Part shown: piece by piece, positions 55,901-64,000 of the stretch
Numbering within the stretch: the stretch's first letter is position 1
How the letters are laid out: each line of letters begins with the position of its first letter
Origin: Crossaster papposus
Taxonomy: Eukaryota > Echinodermata > Asteroidea > Velatida > Solasteridae
NCBI GenBank assembly: GCA_037893245.1
Contig: JBAIAA010000120.1
Location: 62,001 to 126,000, forward strand
Direction of reading: 5' to 3'
DNA: 64,000 nt
Position numbers and translations under genes: made by a program
Notes under the pieces: model-generated
What the model saw: the letters and a program-made list of their open reading frames with translations, nothing else
Told to the model about the DNA's origin: nothing
Database searches by the model: none

Positions 55901-58900
55901 AAAGTGTTTTTTTTTGTATGGCTTAATTGCACTGATTGGTAGTATAGTTGGCACAGTTCACGGACTTTGAACTCCGTTTTCTCAAAACAAGGGAGCATGA
56001 TGACTTAAGCCATGTTCGCACTGGACTTAAAATGATAAAACATACCTAGACGATGGGTCCTTTTCCCATTTTAAGTCCAGTGCGGACAGCCTAGGACGTT
56101 TTCCTCTCAGGTACTTCTCCCGAGTCCAGTGGGTACTTCTACCGGCCAACTGCTGCCCGGGAAAACGTCCCTGGTCACTTTTCCCTAGACGATAAGTCCA
56201 GTGCGAACAGCGCGACTCGGTAAAAACGTCCCACCCGGCCCTCCAGTGCAAGGTCACGCTATACAAAAGGCACTGCGCATGCGCTCTTTGCATTGTTTAC
56301 ATGCGGGCACGCTGATACATGCAAATCGCATCGTGATCACATTCGCACGTGGTTCTGCAAAAAGATTACGTAGAGTTGGGGTTCCTTTGGTCAATATTAT
56401 GGCAGATATTATTATTGATACAGTCGGAAGTTTGATTGGTGCTACCAGTGCATCATTTCAAAATGATAATAAAGAACGTCAACGTGTCTTACGACGAAGG
56501 AAAGCACGACAACGGATGCAATACCGTACCTACAATGGCATGGCGTCAATGATTTGATCGGGAAAAAAGCGCGCGCGCGCAAACGCGAATGGGTACACCG
56601 GGGTCAATGCAAAAAGGTCACGCAAAGCGCCCTCACGAGTCATTATAATGACAGCTTGGCTACTTCTCCCACGGTCTCGGTAAAATTTTCCCGTGTCGAA
56701 AGTCCAAGTGCGAACAGTGGTAACATTTGACCATTTTTTATTTTCCCATCGTCTCAGTAAAACCTTCCCAAAAAAAAGTCCAGTGCGAACACGGCTTTAA
56801 GCTATTTCAAAAGAGTATAGCGGCGCCTAGGAATAAGCTACATCAACTCACAATACATCATTTGAAAGCTAAGGACTTCTTCTTTCTAGAAATGTAATAA
56901 TGGCAACTGTTTAATTTCGCGATTTTCCACCCATTTCGTGGTGCCAGGTCATCACATTTACTACAAAACACAACCCCCTAAATCTACCCATGGTGTATCC
57001 TACCTTTAAATTGAACTTACTTCCTGTAGTATCTGCAATCGATGGGTACGGAAGAAAGGCCACACACAGTGGAAGTAAGACAGTCAACGAGACAGCTGGC
57101 ACCCAATTGGGACGGACTTCTTTCTCGAAACATCTGATGCTGTTCCCTAGAAACTCCTGGATGTCTGAGAATTGAGAAAAAAAAGACAAACTTGCCACTT
57201 GGACTGTGACATACACTTTTGAGTGAAGCTCATATGTGACCCGCTCCATCAAAATCAGGAATAAGTCTCAAAATGACTTTTTGAGATATGCACATGGTGA
57301 GAAAGGAAAATTCATAAGCTTTCTAATGATACCCATCACAAGTGTGTATCTTCTTAGGTTAACGAGTTATGGTCGGATGAAAATGACAAGTGTATATTTA
57401 TTTGCCGAATTCACATTCCGAGAAAAACAGCTTTGAAATAAACAAAATTGACCAAAATCATACGGACAGCGCACACAAATCCTCTTCATTTTCATCTTTA
57501 TTGATCGTTTTTACATACAAGGCATTAATGACAATAATTTGTGATAACTACACTTCCTAAAAATACAATGTTCAGAAAAACGACTTGGTCAGGATTTTCA
57601 CCCATGCGTTCACTTCAACGGCCGATTGCGTAAAACGGCCCCATCGACTTATTCCTGATTACGATGGAGCGGGTCACATATTATTTACTGGTTTCACACT
57701 AAGCTGTTACTCGGGTGATCCTAGCGTTATTAACAAAATATATAATGCATTAAATATATAATGCATTTCTCTGGGTTACGAATTCTCAGGGTTAAAGGTA
57801 GAAATATTGACCTTATTTGAAAGTAAATAATGTTTGTAGGCATCCAGCAAAATGATTGTGCTAGATATCCTATAATTGTTCAGAAAAATAGATTTTTATA
57901 TAAACAAAAATAATAATCGCCGGACGGCAATCCCGAAAAAAAAAGAACAAGAACAACATAATGACCACTGCCTGACGCCGGTTTAAAACGAACGTCGTTT
58001 TTTCTTGCTTTCCTCGCTTTTTTTGGCATCCATGATTGTAAAACTTTGAACAGGTCAGTTAATCAGTTCGCGCCGGAGGAGGTATATACACAGATCCAAA
58101 CGTCTGTTAAACAATTATTACTTTACTATAAAAATATTATATTTACTATAAAATACAACCCAAAATTCACCCATTCATGATAATTCAAGCAATTAACATT
58201 GGTGTATCCTACCTTTAAATTATGCCGAACGCCATTTTTTTATTTTTATGCAAATTATTCTTCAATATTTGTTGGAGACTTACAGTTGTTGATGACCAGA
58301 ACCGGTTTCGGTGGAAGAGTACCATTGGCCACAACTTCTTTCTGAAAAGCCTCGTCTTTGACCAGACGCCTGTACCACGCCAGCACTGCCGGGTACCGGC
58401 CCATCTCGAACAGGTAAATGAATCTCTCGACGTAACGGTAGACATTGCAACCCCAGCAGTAATCGGCCAAGGAGATCCGATCACCGACGAGCCATTCGTG
58501 TTGCGCAAGGTGCCCTTCAAGAGTCTGTAGCGCACTTCATCAAGGAAATTTAGAAGAAACCTAAAATGTAATTCCTTTTCTAAATCATCAGTGCCGAAAT
58601 GGAAACAGCGAACATATCAAAACCCAGTCGTAACTCAAAATCGACAACAAGTTCAATAAATATGATTTTGTTTTAGTTTTTTTACTTGTCTAGACTTACT
58701 CGTGAATTTTCTCGATGGCCCCATGAAGATCTTCGTCTTTCCAGGACCCTTCCCTCACCATCTTGTGGAACGCGTAGCCCTCCGGATTCTTCTCTTTCAG
58801 GCAAGCGAGACGCTCGTCGGTCTCCATGAACTTGGCAAAGTTCCCGAAGAGAAAGCGGAAGGTCATATATTTCATGGGTTTTTGGATCGTGCAATCCAGG

Positions 58901-60603
58901 TCCAGCCAGGAGTGGACGGCTTGCTTGCCTTCCCTAAAGGCAAAAATAAATATATGCAAAAACAACATCGACTGTAGAATGGGACTCGAACCAAAGACCA
59001 CCATTTCACAGTATTGATGGCGCAGAATGTTGCTTACAACAAGTGAGCAGAGTATATATTAGGTCGTGGATATTAGATATTTAGCCCCCCTGCTTTCTCC
59101 AAAGGTCGTATACGTACAAAGAAATAAAAATGGTTACTACCAAATTATCAACCCTTTAAACTCCGGCCTGTTTTCGAAAATTTTGTATGTGTTGCTAGTT
59201 TGTATATACAAATATCATTTGCAGTGTACAAATCCCATATAATCATTGGAAAGCTTTCAAATAGAGCTATATTTTGGGGGAATATTTGGACCCCCAGGAG
59301 CTTTTAAGGGACTTATAAGTCAGATGTAGCGCGGGGCTGAGTGTAAAGGGTTAAGAAATATCTTACTTATTTGAAAGTAAATAATGATTCTAGGAAACTA
59401 GCAAAATGATTGCGCTAGGTGTCCTGTCATTGTTCTGAAAATGTGATTTTTGTAAAAAAACAATTGTGATTGCCCTCCGGAATACAAATTTTCAGACTAG
59501 GAAACAATATACTATTTTGAGACTCGAACCCACACCCTTACGGCGTATTTGGTCGCAGGGGTATTTCTGGAAAAGCCTCGTCCAGATAGACCATGATATC
59601 CGACGATTCAATGTGAGTGACTCCATCGTGAACCAGTGCGGGAACCAGGCCCTGCGGGTGGATGGCAAAGTACCAGTCGGACTCCATTTCTTTTTGCGAC
59701 ATAACCCGGCTTTGCCATTTCAGCTTTTTGGCCTCCAGGCAGACACGAACCTATGAAAAGATAAACAAAAATTTTATTTAATTCAGCGATCTAATTCCCC
59801 ATTATGCCCAGCCTGACATTGATGATACTCTATAGGCCCATCACTCTTGGAACCCGACTATAGTCTGGTTCCAAGAGCGATATCAGAATATTATTGTCAA
59901 TGTGAGGTTGCATATGTCGGGAATTGAGATTGCCGACTGCCGTAACGATAGCCACTATAAAAGTATAATTGCTTGAATTATCAGGAATGAGTGGATTTGG
60001 TGGTTATATTTTATAGTAAATATCGTTTAACTGACCTGTCCGAAGTTTTCAAATCATGGATGCAAGAAAAACAGCAATCGTTTCCAACCGGCATCGGGCA
60101 GTTAAAGTTCAAGTTAAAGTTTTCCGCGACCATCGGCAAATCGCCGTCTTGCAATCGTGAATTTTGTTCATAACAAATTCAATTTTTGGAACAGTACAGT
60201 AATCAGTATCTAGCACAATCATTTTAATTTGCTGGATGCTTAGATTAGAATAATTAATTACTTTCAAATGAGTAACTAATAGATATTTCTTAATAATTTG
60301 GTAGTACAAATTATCGATATATGTATATTTGCAAATGGTGCATCTCACCATGGAGGGATTCCTCCAGACCATGGTCTAACAATGTTAAACTAAAAAAAGT
60401 ACATCATGTATGATGTAGACAGTGCTGCACAGAGTGTTGTGCAGGGCCATACTGACTACATGGACTAGGGCTTGTTTTGTGTCAGACGTACCCAAGTGTA
60501 GGCAGTTTTCACTGACCTTTTGCGAGGCATTTGACGGTCCCAAGTGGAATAAACACAGCCCTTCAATCCTCTTGGTGTCTTCGTTTCCTTCGACCACCAC
60601 CAT
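49989..60603 (-). CDS. GST / two-TM / RTN4IP1-like NADPH oxidoreductase fusion, predicted 703 aa
   Basis: Twelve exons: 60603-60517, 59750-59542, 58933-58700, 58534-58284, 57164-57021, 55024-54717, 54010-53903, 53209-53013, 52246-52061, 51609-51429, 50842-50750, 50102-49989. Phases match at every junction. Residues 15-95 are a thioredoxin-like GST N domain (GPSNASQKVRV, cis-Pro LVPALV, glutathione-binding ESSDI). About 105-250 is a GST C domain (LVGDRISLADY). TM segments lie near 281-299 and 313-327. Residues 340-703 are a whole MDR reductase of the RTN4IP1 type (NPVDVKM, LGRDCTG, NADPH motif AGTGGVGSF at about 518, C-terminal GHARGKTV). An in-frame TAA lies upstream of the ATG. Intron 10 starts GC. 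The GST part most resembles GDAP1-like GSTs; RTN4IP1 is a mitochondrial NADPH oxidoreductase. Two separate genes remain possible, but exon 5 has no Met and exon 4 has no stop before its donor. Confidence 0.82.
50183..50724. mobile_element. MITE-A copy split by MITE-C
   Basis: Left part from 'aggtaggatacaccatttg', right part ending 'aattcccacctttaa'. The family phrase 'caggtcagttaaacgatatt' is opened exactly at TTAA by MITE-C (50438-50650). It lies in intron 11 of the fusion gene. Confidence 0.88.
50438..50650. mobile_element. MITE-C copy 4, nested in MITE-A
   Basis: TTAA, 'ccagttcgcgccggagg' and right 'cccggcgcgaactgg', TTAA. The empty site is known from other MITE-A copies (for example 55724-55740), which proves TTAA as target. 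Confidence 0.92.
51000..51270. repeat. Dispersed repeat also seen in RAE1 intron 4
   Basis: 'gatatttgtaatctttggta' and the following 'gcctactaact' to 'gataaatgcg' match about 38240-38430. It is of unknown class. Confidence 0.5.
51640..51975 (-). repeat. tRNA-like SINE, minus strand
   Basis: The minus strand reads 'ggactgtgcgtaaagtgctc' and a strong B box 'cgggttcgattcccggccc'. The body continues downstream on the minus strand. It lies in intron 9 of the fusion gene. The acceptor arms are not paired, so it is not called a tRNA. Confidence 0.45.
53300..53687. mobile_element. MITE-A full copy
   Basis: TTAA, 'aggtaggacaccattgg' and right 'aaatggtgtatcctacct', TTAA. It holds 'caaccggcgtcgagcagtta'. 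It lies in intron 7 of the fusion gene. Confidence 0.88.
54309..54687. mobile_element. MITE-B copy 3 (TTAA-flanked)
   Basis: TTAA, 'agggatcgtatacgtttgg' and right 'ccaaacgtatacgatccct', TTAA. It lies 29 bp from the donor of exon 6 of the fusion gene. Confidence 0.88.
55095..55560 (-). repeat. Retroelement tail with (acatt) microsatellite
   Basis: 'attacattacattacatta' is followed by 'aatgcgcttttcccaaaagg' and 'ctcaaagcgcgtacaatt', a form common at 3' ends of CR1/L2-like elements and their SINEs. The rest (to about 55560) resembles a decayed retroelement but no RT motif is visible. Confidence 0.4.
55742..56956. mobile_element. TGTGACC-type element (1.2 kb) with nested insertion
   Basis: Ends 'tgtgacctggcaccacgaaa' and 'tttcgtggtgccaggtca' then 'tcaca' are inverted. 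It splits MITE-A with a TT duplication. About 800 bp of it is a further insertion (56005-56800), so its own body is about 420 bp, like MITE-D. Confidence 0.82.
56005..56800. mobile_element. Innermost nested element, TTAA at both edges
   Basis: Left TTAA then 'gccatgttcgcactggactt' and right 'aagtccagtgcgaacacggc' then 't' and TTAA. The 118-codon open frame at 56201-56557 has a basic C-terminal stretch (RRRKARQRMQYR) but no family I recognise. It may be a remnant of an element protein or chance. Confidence 0.75.
57235..57678. mobile_element. TGTGACC-type MITE with TA duplication
   Basis: Ends 'tgtgacccgctccatcaaaa' and 'gattacgatggagcgggtca' then 'ca', inverted. TA stands on both sides (57233-57234 and 57679-57680). 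It lies in intron 4 of the fusion gene. Confidence 0.87.
57792..58219. mobile_element. MITE-A copy with MITE-C fragment in its TTAA
   Basis: MITE-A from 'ttaaaggtagaaatattgac' to 'ggtgtatcctacctttaaa'. At 58059-58100 'cagttcgcgccggaggagg' of MITE-C is joined at the same internal TTAA used at 50438. Most of the MITE-C body is deleted. Confidence 0.78.
59353..59475. mobile_element. MITE-A internal fragment
   Basis: 'aagaaatatcttacttattt' and 'gcaaaatgattgcgctagg' match the family. Both ends are missing. Confidence 0.6.
59955..60350. mobile_element. MITE-A copy with decayed ends
   Basis: Carries 'gtaaatatcgtttaactgac' and 'ccaaccggcatcgggcagtt', and ends 'gcaaatggtgcatctcacc'. It lies in intron 1 of the fusion gene. 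Confidence 0.72.
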
Positions 60604-61820
60604 CTTGAAGTGAAGAGCAGGGACTTTCAGTTATGGCCTGGGTCTTAATATTGGAATATGGCCGGGTCGAAGCTATGGTCGAAGCATAAACAGCACTTCA
60701 CCTCTGTTGCAGCAGGACAAAGATTTGCATGAGTAATTACACAGCTTACAAATGCTCATGACATTGGCAAAATACTAATAAAATCGTAGAGAGTCAAGGA
60801 CACGAGCACTCATGCCTTTCAAGTTTCATTCAATCTGGAACCTCATATAATTCAAGGTCAAAGGTTATGAATATATGAATATTAATACGATATGCTCAAA
60901 CCGCGCCGCCCTCAACGTACATGCCTGGTCGGCAGCAAAAGGAGTATTCCTTTCTCAGGGTAAGGAGGCCTGTTCAGTACATACAGGATAAACTTTAGTT
61001 ATTTTAAGAACGCAAATCATGATACCAGTGACAAATAAATACCCAGTTATAATAATTGCCGACAATATGTTTACTACTGTCTCTACACACAAAATTAAAC
61101 TATTGTTACAATCGTGGACAATTTTATAAATTTGTGCATGAGAAAATGTGGTTTTCAAGTTGTAAAGATATCGCGGTCACCCAACTTACCCTAGTATTAA
61201 TTCGCTCCCCGTTGGCGGCGCCGCGCTATAGGCCTATTTTCTTTATAACCGCAGTGAGCCAATTCTCGTCGGACATCCGGGAACCTCGTTTATCTTCCCA
61301 TTGTTGTTAATGTTTGCGCCAATGATTTGCACTTTAATAGGGTAGAAATATCATTCCAGTTCCAACCAATCACAAACGTCGATGCCGTATTAAATTGGGC
61401 TAAAAAGTAGGTGAAGGGTTACCCGGTCTAATTACGTGGGAGACTTTAAGTTGAACAAGTTGAAGGAAATTCCCAAAATGTTTATTTTCGTAAATAACAT
61501 TTTGGAGCTATATATAGCTCCATCAGGATATTCATAAACAAAACTAGAAAACATTTTTACAGTGACAATTATTGTGTAGCGAGCGCGCAGCCACTATTTA
61601 CGATGTGGCCGGCCGGAACATTTAGGATTCTAGATATGCTCTGCACTGAGTCTGTGGTGCAATCTGAGGTGATTTCTCATTTGGCCACTTTCCTCGTAAT
61701 TCGTAATCGATTCTACCGATTTTCAGGTGTTTCGTGGTTTTTTTGTGCAATAAAATTTACTTTGCTCAGCAACCGAAGGGGAGGTATAGTGCCCCCCCCC
61801 CCCCCCCACCCCCCCCCCCC

Positions 61821-61859
<39 letters not shown>

Positions 61860-63157
61860 CCCTCCAAGTCCCCTCCACTAAGTCCGGAGTATTTGTGGAC
61901 ACTCAGCTCGTTTTCCCAGTGTTTTGTTTGCTGGGCTAAATATCACAATGTTATCATTGTTTACATGATTTTCAATAAGGTTTCAATAGGGTACAATTAG
62001 TGCCATTTTAAAACAACGTGATGAATTTAAATCTAATCGGTTATTATCTTTCCATATCCATCGATCCAAGATCCGTCGCAGAGCTACGCAAGGCGCCCGG
62101 CGCTCTCTAGTTTTGATCTTCATGGAGAACATTGGATGGTCCCTTCTTGGGACAACGTACATTGCAGTTGCAACATTTTTCAGGGATAGTTAAATCATGG
62201 AGGAATTCCTCCATGGTTAAATCATAGAACTTTCTTGTTCGTCTACAAAACAATATATTAATAGTATCTCCCTTTATTTGCGAAGCTATTTTTTTAGTCA
62301 GAGCCATCTGCGGTCCCCGCCCCGCCTAAAACTCTAGACATAATTTCTTATCGCACTCCTGCTAAACGTGATATGCGACACGCGGCTAGCTGTGCGCTAG
62401 TTTTACAACCTCGCGTATGATTTTGCATGCAGTAGGCCAATAGGTACAAAGGTTAGATAGGTTAGATAGAGTGTCTCATTATCATTCTGCACAGTTCCAG
62501 TATACAGTATAGTTGGCTGAAATTATTCGTGTAAACCCTGTTAATCCATGAGGGTGTCTTGCACTTCCTCGGGCCTTGTAAAATACTATGATTACTAGGT
62601 CAGCACTAGCACGACGCCAGATCATCCCCGGTATACATACGGCAACTCTTCGGACAAATTCAGAAAGTGTTCAACCTCACCGCGAGCAACCTGGGTCCCG
62701 TACACAGCCGGCCGAGGAGGGGCTGTATCATTTTCTCGGTAAGAAGCGGCATGCACTCACGACGGGTCACTGGCGGATCGCCCGCCGCGCCGGGCGCTGA
62801 CTTCTTAGAGGGACAAGTGGCGTTCAGATACAGGCTCTAGGGCTGTACTGCCATGTGGATATCTCTCCGCTATCCCCGTATATATATATTTGTGTAGCAG
62901 CTGTATATAGCGTCTGTGAAAAACTGGCCTGGCTTTAAAGTCAGAGATAGTCATGAATAATATAATGACGGGCCAAATAACAGACTGCTGCCTTTAAAAC
63001 CAAATAAACTGCACGTCTGTTTATATATTTATTTGACTTTTTATATTTATTTAATTGAATATATATTTACCTTTTTCAGGTAAAAGAGAAATAGTGCAAA
63101 CTTAGGAGTCGATTGACGCCAGCAGAGACACATTCAGTTTGCAGTTCTCTCGACAAC
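60604..63157. other. Divergent intergenic region between the two RTN4IP1-like genes
   Basis: About 2.5 kb with no exon recognised. It contains an 18-bp perfect palindrome 'ggagctatatatagctcc' (61504-61521) next to a small hairpin, and a C-tract of about 65 bases (61793-61858). The region should hold the promoters of both flanking genes. The 62588-62800 open frame has no family motif. Confidence 0.5.
61793..61858 (+). repeat. Long C-tract
   Basis: Nearly pure C with three interrupting bases (A, A, T). The complementary strand is G-rich and could form quadruplexes. The length is likely unreliable in the assembly. The proline-only reading frames over it are artefacts. Confidence 0.85.
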
Positions 63158-64000
63158 ATGTGGACAGTACCGCTGATCTTTCTCGGATGTGCCGTAATGT
63201 CTTTCATTTTTCTGCCGGCTGAGACAGTCTTACAGCTGAGCGAACTACCGGGTAGGTATCGATCTGTCTTTGACACGAATCAGGAACTAAAACCGTGTCA
63301 GATGAGACTCAAACAAAAACTACCCAAATCGCTCTTTTGACAATAATACAAGCCACAACAAAAATCATATCTCGAATGAAGTTCTTTTTTTTCAACTCTC
63401 TCTTTCAGTAAACAACACAAGCCTGTCTGTACTTTTTACCATCCTGTCCGTCGTCACCTTTATCAGAGATTACATCGACAGCCAAAAAAGTATACGAACG
63501 CGTGACACAGATGCGCCGACTACTGCGACACCTCTCATCACGAACCTCAACAAACCTCACGCGAAGACTATGAAAGGCGTCACCATTGAACACTACGGCG
63601 AGAATAGCGTAACGGTGAGCGACGCGGCACCTCGGCCAGAGCTCAGGTACGCCGAGGAGGTGTTGGTGCGAGTTCGTGCGGCCTCGATCAACCTGGTAGA
63701 TATTCAAATAAGCCACGGGAGAGGTCAGGAATTGTGCAATAGAATGAGGTCCATGCGAGCGGTAAGTTAATTACCTCTGAATAATATTCTTAAACAGGTT
63801 CAAACAAATATTTCGAGTGGCAAAGACCTATATACCTCAACGGAAATGTAACTCAAACATTAACCATGAGGGCGCTAGAGTAATTCCCCTCAATAGTAAC
63901 ACGTCTCAAGGTTTAAGACAAGACCCTGTTGTTACAACTCGACAACCTTTACGGACCTCTTTCCCTCCAGATACCCGCCGGGGGAGGAGACGAGTTTCCC
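63158..64000 (+). CDS. RTN4IP1-like oxidoreductase with two N-terminal TM segments (partial, runs off window)
   Basis: Exons 63158-63251, 63409-63761 and 63971-64000 (cut by the window end), all GT-AG, phases 1 then 0. These are the same two phases as exons 5-6 and 6-7 of the fusion gene on the other strand. Residues 3-22 and about 36-50 are hydrophobic (membrane hairpin). Then comes an MDR N-terminal domain with ILVRV-like EVLVRVRAASINLVDIQ, and the last exon starts as GGGDEFP, matching GDGKEFP of the fusion. The NADPH motif lies beyond the window. A stop lies upstream in the ATG frame (63092-63094). No GST exons are seen within 2.5 kb upstream, so this copy seems to lack the GST part. Substrate is unknown. 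Confidence 0.85.

Larger units (their letters stand above)
55604..57010. mobile_element. MITE-A copy carrying two nested insertions
   Basis: The left part (55604-55741) ends 'gtcagttaaacgatatt' and the right part (56957-57010) resumes 'tttactacaaaacacaac' and ends 'ggtgtatcctacctttaaa'. Between them lies the 55742-56956 element. It fills part of intron 5 of the fusion gene. Confidence 0.82.

Noticed and set aside
56201-56557. 118-codon plus-strand frame as a host gene
   Set aside because: It sits wholly inside the innermost nested mobile element, has no splice context and no recognised domain. It is kept only as a possible element remnant.
58215-58535. 106-codon minus-strand frame and 102-codon plus-strand frame
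   Set aside because: They overlap GST exon 4 of the fusion gene in wrong frames. Only the frame with LVGDRISLADY joins in phase to both neighbours.
61603-62000. Proline-rich protein frames
   Set aside because: Produced by the C-tract at 61793-61858 in different frames; no homology or splice support.

Overview
The window looks like nuclear DNA of an intron-rich marine invertebrate deuterostome, probably an echinoderm such as a sea star. This is inferred from AT-rich introns with GT-AG junctions, vertebrate-like RAE1 and eIF2-alpha proteins, and very dense small DNA transposons and tRNA-derived SINEs. The species cannot be fixed from the sequence alone. Exon boundaries below were found by hand: I required splice sites, phase continuity and recognisable protein families.

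Layout. (1) 1-9 kb: repeats around the first coding exon of a prostanoid-receptor-like GPCR (minus, 5481-4402), which ends at a splice donor at the end of TM6. (2) 9.2-35.1 kb: a partial copy of the last two RAE1 exons (plus strand, broken) and the 3' end of the intact RAE1 gene (minus strand) form a degenerate inverted duplication. It flanks a 17.6-kb satellite array of about 320-bp units. (3) 31.7-41.5 kb: complete RAE1 (minus, 10 coding exons, 375 aa), whose last intron is almost wholly a 21-bp minisatellite of about 140 units. (4) 42.1-48.4 kb: complete EIF2S1/eIF2-alpha (plus, 7 coding exons, 317 aa), head-to-head with RAE1 and perhaps sharing a promoter. (5) 50.0-60.6 kb: a 12-exon minus-strand gene whose exons join in frame into a 703-aa protein. 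It carries a complete glutathione S-transferase fold, two membrane segments and a complete RTN4IP1-like NADPH oxidoreductase. I do not recognise this fusion. (6) 63.2-64.0 kb: the start of a second RTN4IP1-like gene, divergent from the fusion. It has the same membrane segments and intron phases but no visible GST part, and it runs off the window.

The rest is mobile-element debris. At least six families have TTAA at both ends (piggyBac-type target), a hAT-type family has a perfect 8-bp target duplication, and three families begin TGTGACC and duplicate two A/T bases. Nested insertions give relative ages. RAE1 (mRNA export, spindle) and EIF2S1 (translation initiation, stress control) are housekeeping genes. 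The fusion and its neighbour suggest a local expansion of membrane-anchored redox/detoxification enzymes.

There are no CRISPR arrays, rRNA genes or convincing functional tRNA genes.
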